Shown piece after piece: positions 34,178 through 42,776 of a stretch of 64,000 nt of DNA. This DNA is from Lentzea aerocolonigenes (GTDB lineage: Bacteria; Actinomycetota; Actinomycetes; Mycobacteriales; Pseudonocardiaceae). Both the position numbers and the translations under genes were made by a program. The notes under the pieces were generated by a model. The model searched no databases, was not told where the DNA came from, and worked only from the letters and a program-made list of their open reading frames with translations. The DNA is taken from contig NZ_BBOJ01000004.1 in assembly GCF_000974445.1 (NCBI RefSeq), positions 248,001 through 312,000 on the forward strand. Reading direction: 5' to 3'. Positions within the stretch are counted from its first letter, which is position 1. Every line of letters starts with the position of its first letter.

Positions 34178-34207
34178 AGAGGCCCCAGCCGGCTGGCTGG
34201 GGCCTCT
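34178..34207. terminator. Bidirectional terminator
   Basis: A perfect 13-bp stem, AGAGGCCCCAGCC with its complement, and the loop GGCT lie between the convergent propeller and nitroreductase genes. Confidence 0.85.
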
Positions 34208-34220
34208 CTCGTTCGGCAGA

Positions 34221-34811
34221 TCAGGCGGCGGACACGACCTCGTCGTACTCCAACCGCGGCGACCGCGGCCACCAGGCGTTCTCACCGGGCTTGCCGATGT
34301 TCATCACCAGCAGCACCTTCTGCTTGCCGTCCGGGAAGAACTCGCGGTTGACGGCCTCGGCGTCGAACCCGATCATCGGCCCCGCGCACAGCCCGGCCGC
34401 GCGGATGCCGAGCAGGAAGTACGCGGCCTGCATCGTGCCGTTCTGGATCGCCGACGCCTCGCGGATCGCCGGGTCCGCGAACATGTCCTTGGCCTCGGGG
34501 AAGTGCGGGAACACGCGGGGCATCAGCTCGTGGAACTCGAGGTCCGCCGCCAGGATCGCGACCAGCGGGGCCTGGGCGACCTTGGCGCCGTTCGGTCCGT
34601 ACATCGTCTTGACCAGGCGCTCGCGGGCGTCGTCGGAGCGAATCAGCACGATGCGCAGCGGCTGCTGGTTCATCGACGTCGGCGCGTACTTGACCAGGTC
34701 GTAGATGGCCTGCACGGTCTCGTCGGACACCGGTTCGGACGAGAACGTGTTGGCGGTGCGGGCTTCCCGGAACAACAGGTCCTGGGCAGCGGCGTCCAGC
34801 TCAAGCGACAT
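34221..34811 (-). CDS. Nitroreductase-family FMN oxidoreductase (RutE/HadB-like)
   Basis: A 196-residue nitroreductase-fold protein with FREARTANTFSSEPVSDETV, APTSMNQQPLRIVLI and LLVMNIGKPGENAWWPRSPRL. This subgroup is annotated as malonic semialdehyde reductase, but substrates vary. Its start lies within the end of the GMC oxidoreductase gene (11-base overlap), so the two are coupled and likely work in one redox step of tailoring. Confidence 0.85.
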   Translation of the reverse strand: MSLELDAAAQDLLFREARTANTFSSEPVSDETVQAIYDLVKYAPTSMNQQPLRIVLIRSDDARERLVKTMYGPNGAKVAQAPLVAILAADLEFHELMPRVFPHFPEAKDMFADPAIREASAIQNGTMQAAYFLLGIRAAGLCAGPMIGFDAEAVNREFFPDGKQKVLLVMNIGKPGENAWWPRSPRLEYDEVVSAA

Positions 34812-36165
34812 GGCGCGTCTCCTCGATCAGTACCGCGGAGATGCGCTCCGCGAGCATCATGGTGGGCAGGTTCGTGTTGGCGGCAGGCACTTCCGGCATG
34901 ACCGACGCGTCGGCGACCCACAGTCCGTCCACTCCGAGCACCTGTCCGTCCGGCGACACGACGGAACCCATCGCGCACGTGCCGACCGCGTGGTGGTAAG
35001 TGCCGGTGTTCGCGAAGATCCACCGGTCCAGCGCCTGGTCGTCGGACTCCTCGGCCGGCGGGCTGTTGAGCGGCGGGCCGTCGATCTCCTCCGCGAACGG
35101 CTTGGTGCCGATCAGGCGCAGCAGGTCGCGCACGCCGGACCTCATCAACGCTCTGTCCTCGTAGGACCGCAGCAGGCCGAGGTCGATGTGCGGCGCGTCC
35201 GTCGGGTCGGCCGACCGCAGCCACACCCTGCCGCGCGAGGAGGGCTTGAGCAGCGCCACCGAGATGATCAGGTTCGCACCGGTCGTCTCGGCGGGCGACG
35301 GCGCGCCCGGCAGGAACTGCAATCCGGAGGAAGTCGTCGCGACGGCCTGGTAGAGCGCGGGACCGCGGCCCATCAGCTTCACGGTGACGAGCGGGTGGTC
35401 CTGCAACCCCTGTCCCACCGGCAGATCGGCCACCACCGAGATGCCCAGCGCCGACAACGCCGTGGCGGGGCCGACACCGGACCGCATCAGCACGGCGGGC
35501 GAACCGTACGCCCCCGCGGCGACGACGACCGTCGGGGCGGACACCGTCTCACCACCGAGCAGCACCACGCCGACCGCACGGCCGTCGCGGATGAGCACCT
35601 TGCACACCAACGAGTTCGGCCGGATCGTCAGGTTCTCCCTGGACCGCGCGGCCGCGAGGTAGGTGACCGCGGTGCTCTGCCGCACACCGCCGACCTCGTT
35701 CAACGGGCACGGCCCCGCGCCGACCGCACCCGGCGCGTTGTGGTCCTCGATCCGTTCAAGGCCCAGCGAAACCGCGGTGTCGATGAACGCCCGGTTCGTG
35801 GACGTCATGTCGTCCGCGGGCCTGCGGATCGGCACCACCGACTCCACGGCCTCGAAGTACGGCACCGCCAGGTCGAACGACCACGGGCCGGGCCACGCGT
35901 CGTAGTCGGAAGGCGCGCCGCGCAGGGCGATGCACGCGTTGACCGCGGAACACCCGCCGACGATCCTGCCGCGCGGCAGGTTCAGCGGCTCGCCGCCGAT
36001 CTGCGGCTCCGACCGGTACATCCAGTTGTGCGCCGGGCCGGCCACGGGGTCGTCCGGTCCGGCTTCGAGCAGCAGCACGCGACGGGACGGGTCCTCCGAC
36101 AGCCGTGCCGCCAGAACGCCGCCCGCCGAGCCGCTGCCGACCACGATGACGTCGAAGTCTGCCAT
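34801..36165 (-). CDS. GMC-family FAD oxidoreductase
   Basis: 454 residues: FAD Rossmann motif FDVIVVGSGSAGGVLAARLSE, the GMC signature LPRGRIVGGCSAVNACIALRG, ATP-like VVAAGAYGSPAVLMRSGVGP, and the catalytic-site C-terminus TYHHAVGTCAMG plus VADASVMPEVPAANTNLPT. It is shorter than typical choline-oxidase types (500-550). It oxidises an alcohol, probably on the polyketide or sugar. It is divergent from the MDR gene across a SARP-like box. Confidence 0.9.
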   Translation of the reverse strand: MADFDVIVVGSGSAGGVLAARLSEDPSRRVLLLEAGPDDPVAGPAHNWMYRSEPQIGGEPLNLPRGRIVGGCSAVNACIALRGAPSDYDAWPGPWSFDLAVPYFEAVESVVPIRRPADDMTSTNRAFIDTAVSLGLERIEDHNAPGAVGAGPCPLNEVGGVRQSTAVTYLAAARSRENLTIRPNSLVCKVLIRDGRAVGVVLLGGETVSAPTVVVAAGAYGSPAVLMRSGVGPATALSALGISVVADLPVGQGLQDHPLVTVKLMGRGPALYQAVATTSSGLQFLPGAPSPAETTGANLIISVALLKPSSRGRVWLRSADPTDAPHIDLGLLRSYEDRALMRSGVRDLLRLIGTKPFAEEIDGPPLNSPPAEESDDQALDRWIFANTGTYHHAVGTCAMGSVVSPDGQVLGVDGLWVADASVMPEVPAANTNLPTMMLAERISAVLIEETRHVA

Positions 36166-36211
36166 GGCCCCTAGTCAGCCAGTGCCCTCTGCAACCCCGC
36201 TCGTGCGTGCC

Positions 36212-36239
36212 TTGAGGTGGCTCAGGTTCCTCTCAAGGC
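36212..36239. promoter_or_regulatory. Putative SARP box between GMC and MDR genes
   Basis: TTGAGGT (36212), TCAGGTT (36222) and TCAAGGC (36233) are spaced 10 and 11 bp. The sequence 8 bases after the last heptamer is CCGTAC, a possible -10 for the rightward gene. The 10-then-11 spacing also occurs at 46.86 and 54.53 kb. Confidence 0.5.
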
Positions 36240-36293
36240 ACGCAAAGCCGTACTCCGGGACGGTGAGAACCCCACTGTGAAAAGGAGATCCGT

Positions 36294-37322
36294 ATGAGCG
36301 CCGAAGCGATTCCGACGACGTCGCGGGAGCTGCGCCTGGTTTCGCGTCCGGCGGACCGGCTGACCCGGGAGAACTTCGAGCTGGTCGAGGTGCCGATGCC
36401 GACTCCCGGCGACGGCGAGGTGCTGGTGCGCAACGAGTGGATGTTCCTCGGCTCGGTGTACCGGGACCTGATGAACGAGGAGACGAGCCTGCCGATCCCC
36501 AACTACGAGATCGGCGCGACCCCGTGGGGCACCACCGTCGGCACGGTCGTGGTGTCCAACAACGAAAGCCTGCCCGTCGGCACGTTCGTCCTGCACTACA
36601 ACGGCTGGCGCGAGTGGGCGGTCGTGAGCCCCGAGTTCGGCGTGAAGAAGCTCGACCGCTCGCTGCTGCCCGGCGCGGAGTACTTCCTCGCCAACGGTCC
36701 CACGGCGTGGCGCGGCATCGTCGAGATGGCCGGCGCCGGCGAGGGCGACGTCGTGTTCGTGTCCGGCGCGACCGGCGCGGTCGGCACGCTGGCCGGCCAG
36801 ATCGCGAAGGCCCGCGGCGCCAAGCTCGTCATCGGTTCCACCGGCAGCAAGGAGAAGGTCGACTTCCTGGTGAACGAGGCCGGTTTCGACGCGGCGTTCG
36901 ACTACCACGACGGCCCGGTGCTGGACCGGCTGCGCGAGCTCGCTCCCGACGGCATCACCGTGTGCTTCGACAACGTCGGCGGCGACCAGTTCGAAGCCGC
37001 TGTCGAACACGCCCAGCCCGGCGCCCGGTTCGCCCTGTGCGGCGCGTTGAGCGGCCAGATCGGCGGCACGGACGGCGACCACCCGCGCCTGGCCCTGATG
37101 CGCGCCATCGCGAAGCAGCTGACGTTCCGCGGGTTCGCCACCTTCGACACCGAGGAGCAGCTGGCGGCGTGGAACCAGACGTTCTCGGGCTGGCTGAACG
37201 AGGGCAAGATCTCCTTCGCCCACACCGTCGTCAAGGGCGGTGTCGAGGTCGCGGCCGACGCGTTCATCGCGTTGCTGGACAAGAAGTACGCGGGCACGGT
37301 CGTGCTCCAGCTCAACGACTGA
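36294..37322 (+). CDS. Zinc-independent MDR-family NADPH oxidoreductase
   Basis: 342 residues of the medium-chain reductase family, closest in type to prostaglandin/alkenal reductases: YEIGATPWGTTVGTVVVSN, the NADPH motif VVFVSGATGAVGTLAGQIAK, CFDNVGGDQFEAAVEHAQPG. No zinc-ligand cysteine cluster is present. It probably reduces an activated double bond (enone) during tailoring. AAAAGGAGATCCGT precedes the ATG. It is monocistronic with a terminator. Confidence 0.88.
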   Translation: MSAEAIPTTSRELRLVSRPADRLTRENFELVEVPMPTPGDGEVLVRNEWMFLGSVYRDLMNEETSLPIPNYEIGATPWGTTVGTVVVSNNESLPVGTFVLHYNGWREWAVVSPEFGVKKLDRSLLPGAEYFLANGPTAWRGIVEMAGAGEGDVVFVSGATGAVGTLAGQIAKARGAKLVIGSTGSKEKVDFLVNEAGFDAAFDYHDGPVLDRLRELAPDGITVCFDNVGGDQFEAAVEHAQPGARFALCGALSGQIGGTDGDHPRLALMRAIAKQLTFRGFATFDTEEQLAAWNQTFSGWLNEGKISFAHTVVKGGVEVAADAFIALLDKKYAGTVVLQLND

Positions 37323-37338
37323 GCGAAGTTTCAACGAA

Positions 37339-37366
37339 AAAGCCCCCGGCCGGAACCGGGGGCTTT
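37339..37366. terminator. Bidirectional terminator after MDR gene
   Basis: A perfect 11-bp stem AAAGCCCCCGG with its complement, loop CCGGAA, and A/T runs on both sides lie between the convergent MDR and glycosyltransferase genes. Confidence 0.85.
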
Positions 37367-37381
37367 CTCGTACCAAGAGGA

Positions 37382-38554
37382 TCAGACGCCCGCGAGGGCC
37401 TCCAGCTCCGGCACCAGCGCCGCCGGCGACGGCGCGTTGTGGATCTCGGCCTGCAACGCCAGCGACGCCTCGCGCGCCTCGGGCTTGTGGATCAGTTCCT
37501 CCAGGCGGTCCTGGATGTACGCCACGTCCTGCTGCTTCTCCACGCCCTCGACGGCCGCACCCGCACCGGTCGCCTCCAGCCGCTCCGCCCACGGGAAGTG
37601 GTCGGCGAACTGCGGCAGCACCAGCTGCGGCGTGGCGGCGTTCAGCGCGGTGAGGCCCGTGCCGGAGCCGCCGTGGTGCACGATCACCGAGCACGTCCGC
37701 ATGAACAGGTTCAGCGGCAGGTGCGCGGACGAGATCACCCGGTCGGCGATCACCGAGTGGTCCTCGGCGGCGATCCCGTTGGGCACGGCCAGCACGACCT
37801 CGACGTCACCGAGCTTCGCGATCGCCTCGTACACCCAGCCCAGCACCTTGCGCATGCCGAGCTCCTTGGGCATCGAGCCGAACGACACGCAGATCCGCGG
37901 CTTCGACGGCTGCTCCAGCGCCCACGACGGCAGCGCGCCGAACCCGTTGGACGGCAGGTACCGCACGGGACGGCCCTTCTCGATCCCCGGCAGCTGGAAC
38001 GACGGCGGGCACGGGTCGATGGTCAGCTCCGGCTCCGGCAGCCCGGTGAGGCCCAGCTGCTGCGCCACCGGGTCGAGGACCATGTGCGCGGTCTCCTCGA
38101 ACGCCTCGGTCAACGGGTCGACGCCCCAGCGGTGACGCACCACCGGAACGCCGAGGATGCCGCCGAGCAACCGTCCGGCGAGGTCCATCGGGTCGGTCAC
38201 GATCAGGTCGGGGGCGAACGCCTTGGCCTTCTCCAGCTGCAGCTGCAACGTCTCCGCGGTGCGGCCCGCGGGACCGTAGGCGATGTTGCCCCAGAACTGG
38301 CGGTCCGGCCGCGGCAGGGCTTCCGCCGGGGAGGCGTTCTCGCCGGCCTGCTGGATGATGCCCTGCAGCATCATCTTCTGGTCCTGCTCCTCGCCGAGCG
38401 CGATCGCGTCGAGGCCCGTCGACTTCACGAAGGGCACGAGGTGCTGCGGCGTGGTGACGATGACCTCGTGGCCGGCACCGCGCAGTGCCCAGCTCAGTGG
38501 GACGATCGGCTGCAGGTGCCCGCTCGCCGGCCACGTGCTGATGAGTACTCGCAT
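37382..38554 (-). CDS. Glycosyltransferase, GT1/MGT family (first)
   Basis: A 390-residue GT-B enzyme. The N-terminus MRVLISTWPASGHLQPIVPL is typical of antibiotic glycosyltransferases that accept NDP-deoxysugars, and the nucleotide-binding C-terminal motif is VIVHHGGSGTGLTALNAATPQ. No activator P450-like partner is seen next to it. It is the last gene of a leftward run (GT2, MFS, SnoaL-like, 4-ketoreductase, GT1). It likely attaches one of the deoxysugars to the aglycone; O- versus C-linkage cannot be judged. Confidence 0.92.
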   Translation of the reverse strand: MRVLISTWPASGHLQPIVPLSWALRGAGHEVIVTTPQHLVPFVKSTGLDAIALGEEQDQKMMLQGIIQQAGENASPAEALPRPDRQFWGNIAYGPAGRTAETLQLQLEKAKAFAPDLIVTDPMDLAGRLLGGILGVPVVRHRWGVDPLTEAFEETAHMVLDPVAQQLGLTGLPEPELTIDPCPPSFQLPGIEKGRPVRYLPSNGFGALPSWALEQPSKPRICVSFGSMPKELGMRKVLGWVYEAIAKLGDVEVVLAVPNGIAAEDHSVIADRVISSAHLPLNLFMRTCSVIVHHGGSGTGLTALNAATPQLVLPQFADHFPWAERLEATGAGAAVEGVEKQQDVAYIQDRLEELIHKPEAREASLALQAEIHNAPSPAALVPELEALAGV

Positions 38555-38567
38555 TGCCGTTGCTCCT

Positions 38568-39341
38568 TCATCCGGCTGACGGTAGGTCTTCGAGCGGCAC
38601 GCCGGTCGTGGCGCTGAGGTAGCGGTCGACGACGCGCCGGTAGTAGTCGGGACCGAAGCCCAGCTCGCGCACGACGGGTGCGAGCCGGCTGAGCTTGGTC
38701 AGGGAGATGTCGTGCCGCGCGTACGCGTCGCGGTAGCTCTTCCGCAACGGCACGCGCAGCCGCTTTTCCAGGTGTGCCACCACGTCCTCGACCGGGACGG
38801 GCACGCCACTCGCCACGTTCACGACCTCGTCGCTGACCTTGATCGTCAGCAGCGCGTCGAGCAGCCGCACCACGTCGAGCACGTCGATGAGGTCGCGATG
38901 CGCTCCCCGCCAGACCTCGATCTCGCCGGACCGCACCTGCGCCACCAGTGTCGGCATCATCTGGTGTGGACGCTGGTCGGGACCGACGAGATGTCCCAGG
39001 CGCAGCACCAGGTGCGCCACCCCGGAGGCGCGGATCAACGCCTCCATCGCGAGTTTGTGGCGCCCGTAGGCGTTGCCGGGGAACACCGGCCCGTCCTCCG
39101 TGCCCGGCGAGTCCGGTGATCCGTACATGGCGGCGGAGGCGGTCGAGAAGTAGACGAACATCCTGCCTTCCGCGCGGCACCTGCGGATCGCGTCGTGCAG
39201 GGCGGCGGTCTCGCGGCCGAACTCGTCCGACGACGTGGCGACGGTCGAGGAGGATCCGGCCGCGAACGCGACGACGTCATGATGCTTTCCCGCTATGCGT
39301 GCGAGGTTCATGGCCAAGAAGCCACGTCCGATGACGTCCAT
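38568..39341 (-). CDS. NDP-hexose 4-ketoreductase-like epimerase/dehydratase family protein
   Basis: A 257-residue extended SDR. The N-terminal glycine motif is short (VIGRGFLAMNLARIAG). The catalytic Ser is in YFSTASAAMYG and Tyr-x3-Lys in NAYGRHKLAME, followed by LRLGHLVGP and a sugar-binding part with HRDLIDVLDVVRLLDALL. Together with the 2,3-dehydratase and Gfo/Idh reductase it would finish a 2,6-dideoxyhexose. It lies 13 bases before GT1 in the same transcript. Confidence 0.83.
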   Translation of the reverse strand: MDVIGRGFLAMNLARIAGKHHDVVAFAAGSSSTVATSSDEFGRETAALHDAIRRCRAEGRMFVYFSTASAAMYGSPDSPGTEDGPVFPGNAYGRHKLAMEALIRASGVAHLVLRLGHLVGPDQRPHQMMPTLVAQVRSGEIEVWRGAHRDLIDVLDVVRLLDALLTIKVSDEVVNVASGVPVPVEDVVAHLEKRLRVPLRKSYRDAYARHDISLTKLSRLAPVVRELGFGPDYYRRVVDRYLSATTGVPLEDLPSAG

Positions 39342-39350
39342 GGAAGTCCC

Positions 39351-39800
39351 TTACTGGGAGATGTCCTGTTCGCTGCGGACACCGATGTGTTGCACGAGCA
39401 GACCGTCACGGCCCTCGAAGAAGTGCGCCTGCGCGTAGGTGAAGCGCGTGCCGACGGGAGCCGGCTGGCCCTCCTCGGTCTCGACACCGGTGAAACGCAC
39501 GCGCAGCACGACCGTGGTGCCCTCGGCGACGGCCTGCTGCACCTCCCACTTCGCGTCCTTGAAGCGGCGGTTGAGCCACAGGATGTGCTGCCGCACGCCT
39601 TCCGGGCCGTCGGGGAACATTCCGGGCGGGCCGGTGACGTCGAAGAAGTCGTCGTGGATCAGCCCGTCGACCAGGCTGAGGTCCTGCGTGTTCAACGCGA
39701 CCTGCAGCTTGAGCGCGAGATCCTTGTAGTGCTCGCTGATGGACTTCTTGTACGTCGCGGCGAGCGCGACGTCCAAGGACGGTTCGGTGACCGCGGTCAT
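39351..39800 (-). CDS. SnoaL-like (NTF2-fold) polyketide cyclase/hydroxylase family protein
   Basis: 149 residues of the NTF2 fold: a helical N-terminus, then LVDGLIHDDFFDVTGPPGMFPDGPEG and a beta-sheet part (TTVVLRVRFTGVETEEG, YAQAHFFEGRDG). SnoaL-type proteins act as aldol cyclases or cofactor-free hydroxylases in aromatic polyketide pathways. The ATG chosen has GAGGGAGA upstream; longer starts give an unlikely extension. A heptamer pair 11 bp apart overlaps this ribosome site and was not counted as a SARP box. Confidence 0.83.
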   Translation of the reverse strand: MTAVTEPSLDVALAATYKKSISEHYKDLALKLQVALNTQDLSLVDGLIHDDFFDVTGPPGMFPDGPEGVRQHILWLNRRFKDAKWEVQQAVAEGTTVVLRVRFTGVETEEGQPAPVGTRFTYAQAHFFEGRDGLLVQHIGVRSEQDISQ

Positions 39801-39899
39801 GTTGAGTCTCCCTCGAAGATTCCTTGAAAAGAGCCCACTACGTGCGGAAGGCCCGCCGATCGTGAGGATCGGCGAGCCATCCAAGGGAAAACCTGCTGC

Positions 39900-41483
39900 T
39901 TACTTCTTCGCGTCCGCGTTCCACTCGGCGGCGGCGGCGTTGTCTCCGCCACCCCACTGCGCGGCCGCTTCGGCACTCCACTCGCCGCCGCCGTCGCCGC
40001 CTTCCCAGGCGCTCGGGTCCCACGCGGGCTTCGGCATCTTCGGCAGGAAGAAGATCAGCCCGGCCGCGGCCAGTTCCAGCGCCACGACCACCCAGATGCT
40101 GGTCTCGATCGCCGGCAGGTACCCGGATCCGCCGACCACCGCGAAGAACACGGTGCCGAGGACCGCGACACCCAGCGCGCCACCGAACTGCTGCACCGAG
40201 GTCAGCGTGCCGGACGCCGAGCCCGTCTCCTGGGGGTCGACGCCCGCGAGGATCAGCTCGAAGAAGGGCGCCATCGCGAGACCCATGCCGATGCCCGCGA
40301 AGAACAGCGACGGGGACATCGCCCAGCCACCGACGTCCTGGCCACCCAGCTTGATCGTGAGGTAGAACGCGACCAGGCCGACGACCATGCCGGAGAGTCC
40401 GATGTGGATCAGACGACGACCGAGCTTCGCGGCCAGGCCCGCGCCGGAGGCGGCGAAGCCGAACGTGGAGCCGATCGCCTGCGGCAGCACCGCGAGCGAC
40501 GCGCCGAGCGCGGTGAACCCGAGGCCCAGCTGCAGGTAGATGCTCAGCACCAGCGAGAAACCGGTGAGCGCGGAGAACAGCGCGAGGCCCGCGACCAGGC
40601 CACCGTTGAACGCCTTCTTCTTGAACAGCGACGGCACGACGAGCGGCTCGCCGCCCTGCTTGTCGCGGCGTCCCTCGTACCAGCCGAACACGAAGAACGT
40701 GAGCACACCGGCCACAATGGACACGAAGGTCCACGCCGGCCAGCCCTCCTCACGTCCCTGCACGACCGGGAAGACCAGCAGCGCGGCACCGCCGGAGGCG
40801 AGCAGCGCGCCGACCAGGTCGAGCTTCTTCGCGGTCTTGTTGGCCTTGGGGAAGCACTTGATGGCACCGAAGATCGCCAGCAGGCCGAGCGGCAGGTTGA
40901 TCAGGAAGATCATCCGCCAGCCGGTGCCGAACAGGTCGAGGTTGATCAGCCAGCCGCCGAGGATCGGGCCGCCGATGGTCGCGAGACCGAGGATCGGGCC
41001 GTAGGCGCCGAACGCCTTGGCCATCTCCTTGGGCGGGAACACCTCGGTGATGACGCCGAGTCCCTGCGGCAGCATCATCGCGCCGAAGAGACCCTGGAAC
41101 ACACGGGCCGTCACCAGCACGCCCGGCGACGTCGCGACGCTGCACAACACCGAGGCGACCGTGAAACCGGTGGCGCCCACGACGAACATGGTCTTCTTGC
41201 CGAAGATGTCACCGAGCCGGCCACCGATGATCAGGCCGCACGCCATGGCGAGCGTGTAACCGGCACCCAGCCACTGGATGAAGGTCGCGCCACCACCGAT
41301 GTCCGCCACGATCGACGGAGCGGCGATGACCGTGATCAGGGAGTCGAGAATGTCCATCGCGGTGGCCAGCAGGATGACGCCGAGTGCAAGCCAGCGCCAT
41401 TTGAACGGCTCACCTTGGGTCGCGTTGGCTCCTGGCCAACTCTGCGCACCTGAATCCGGCGCCGCGTCGATGTTCTGGGTCAT
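39900..41483 (-). CDS. MFS drug exporter, DHA2 (14-TM) family
   Basis: 527 residues with about 14 hydrophobic helices. Family segments: ATAMDILDSLITVIAAPSI, GAGYTLAMACGLIIGGRLGD and FGKKTMFVVGATGF after helix 2, and LFGAMMLPQGLGVITEVFP. The C-terminal tail is soluble and Trp/Gly-rich (WDPSAWEGGDGGGEW). DHA2 pumps export antibiotics by proton antiport, so this is the likely product exporter and a second resistance layer. Its start is 7 bases after the GT2 stop on the same strand. Confidence 0.93.
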   Translation of the reverse strand: MTQNIDAAPDSGAQSWPGANATQGEPFKWRWLALGVILLATAMDILDSLITVIAAPSIVADIGGGATFIQWLGAGYTLAMACGLIIGGRLGDIFGKKTMFVVGATGFTVASVLCSVATSPGVLVTARVFQGLFGAMMLPQGLGVITEVFPPKEMAKAFGAYGPILGLATIGGPILGGWLINLDLFGTGWRMIFLINLPLGLLAIFGAIKCFPKANKTAKKLDLVGALLASGGAALLVFPVVQGREEGWPAWTFVSIVAGVLTFFVFGWYEGRRDKQGGEPLVVPSLFKKKAFNGGLVAGLALFSALTGFSLVLSIYLQLGLGFTALGASLAVLPQAIGSTFGFAASGAGLAAKLGRRLIHIGLSGMVVGLVAFYLTIKLGGQDVGGWAMSPSLFFAGIGMGLAMAPFFELILAGVDPQETGSASGTLTSVQQFGGALGVAVLGTVFFAVVGGSGYLPAIETSIWVVVALELAAAGLIFFLPKMPKPAWDPSAWEGGDGGGEWSAEAAAQWGGGDNAAAAEWNADAKK

Positions 41484-41489
41484 AGCTCC

Positions 41490-42665
41490 TCACTCAGTTT
41501 CTTCCGCTGCGCCGACGGCGCTGTGACGGACGAAGTCCTCGATCACCGGCACGACCGCGCCGGGCGAGGGCATTTCCTCGATCGCTTGCTTCAACTGACT
41601 CGCCCGATCCCGGTAGGACGCGTCCTCCAGCAACGCCCGGCAGGCCTCGAGCACCTCGGCCGGTTCCACCTCCTGCGACTGGAGCTGCTTCGCAGCACCG
41701 AACTCGCAGAGACGCTGTGCCGAATCCCGTTGCTCCGCCATGACTCCCGGAGCGAGCAGCTGCGGAAGTCCGGCGATCAGGGAGGACATGGTCGATCCCC
41801 CACCCGCGTGGTGCACCGTCAGATCACAGGCGGGCAGCACGGAGGTGAGCGGCATCCACCCGGCGGCGACGACGGCGTCGGGCAGCGGAGCGAGTTTGGC
41901 GACCGCGTCGTCCGGCATCGCGAGCACGAGCTCCACACCCAGCGAGGGCAGGGTGCGGACCAGCTCGTTGAAGATGGCCGGGCCCGCGGGGGAGTTCGGC
42001 AGGATGGTGCCGAGCGTGATCATGATGCGGGGGCGGTCGCGCTTTTCGAAGACCCACGAGGGCACCGGTGCCGGCGTGTCGTACTGGACGCACCGCATCG
42101 GTTGTCCCGCAACCACATCTGATGGCCGGATGATCGCCGGGCAGGTGTCGAGCACCATGTCCGGTTCCGGCAACGCGTCGAACCCGAGCCTCTCCAGCTC
42201 GGGGGCGAGCTCCACGGCCGTCCAGCCGTCGATGTCGGAGCGGTACCCGATGCCGATGCCGTTCTCGAACCACGGGATCCCGTGGATCGACGCGGCCACA
42301 CCGGCGGAGAACGCGTGCGCCTCGCCGATGATCGCGTCCGGCCGCCAGGCCTCGGTGATGGCGAGCATGCCGTCGAGCGTGCGGGCGGCGAGCCGGCCGA
42401 ACCCGCGGCCGACCTGCTCGAGCAGGCCTTCCTCGGTGTCCGCCTGTGCCAGCGGGGTGCCCGCCCGGTCGTGCAGCATGACCTCGCGCATGTGCATCGG
42501 GCCGTAGGTGGCCACGTGCGGCAGGCCGGAGCCGTTGACCGTGGCGGCCATGCTCTCCGGACTCGCCACCAACACCTCGTGACCCGCCGCCCGCAAGGCC
42601 CACGCCAGCGGGACGACCGGGAAGTAGAGGCCGAACGACGGACCGCTACTCACTAGGATCTTCAT
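41490..42665 (-). CDS. Glycosyltransferase, GT1/MGT family (second)
   Basis: A 391-residue GT-B enzyme: MKILVSSGPSFGLYFPVVPLAW at the start and LTVHHAGGGSTMSSLIAGLPQ as the donor-binding motif. It differs from the other transferase enough to suggest a second sugar or position. No Shine-Dalgarno precedes the ATG; a TAGCGT hexamer ends 7 bases upstream, so the message may be leaderless. It begins the leftward GT2-MFS unit. Confidence 0.92.
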   Translation of the reverse strand: MKILVSSGPSFGLYFPVVPLAWALRAAGHEVLVASPESMAATVNGSGLPHVATYGPMHMREVMLHDRAGTPLAQADTEEGLLEQVGRGFGRLAARTLDGMLAITEAWRPDAIIGEAHAFSAGVAASIHGIPWFENGIGIGYRSDIDGWTAVELAPELERLGFDALPEPDMVLDTCPAIIRPSDVVAGQPMRCVQYDTPAPVPSWVFEKRDRPRIMITLGTILPNSPAGPAIFNELVRTLPSLGVELVLAMPDDAVAKLAPLPDAVVAAGWMPLTSVLPACDLTVHHAGGGSTMSSLIAGLPQLLAPGVMAEQRDSAQRLCEFGAAKQLQSQEVEPAEVLEACRALLEDASYRDRASQLKQAIEEMPSPGAVVPVIEDFVRHSAVGAAEETE

Positions 42666-42679
42666 GCTGACCACGCTAT

Positions 42680-42715
42680 TCAAGCCGGGTCGGGCGGCAC
42701 TCGAGTCGCGCTGGA
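42680..42715 (-). promoter_or_regulatory. Putative SARP box and -10 of the GT2 unit
   Basis: Reading leftward, TCCAGCG (from 42715), TCGAGTG (from 42704) and CCGACCC (from 42693) are each 11 bp apart, and TAGCGT follows after GGCTTGAA, 8 bases. The start codon lies 7 bases beyond. The layout matches the epoxide hydrolase promoter at 46.87 kb, whose -10 is TAACGT. Confidence 0.55.
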
Positions 42716-42776
42716 GCCGCATCACCCGATGGTGTTTTTCCGGGAAACGACAGGTACTATTCCTGCCCCAATTCGA

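Noticed and set aside
39806-39827. TCAAGGA-N4-TCGAGGG on the minus strand, 11 bp apart, before the SnoaL-like gene.
   Set aside because: TCGAGGG overlaps the ribosome binding site and lies too close to the ATG to be a -35-type operator for this gene.
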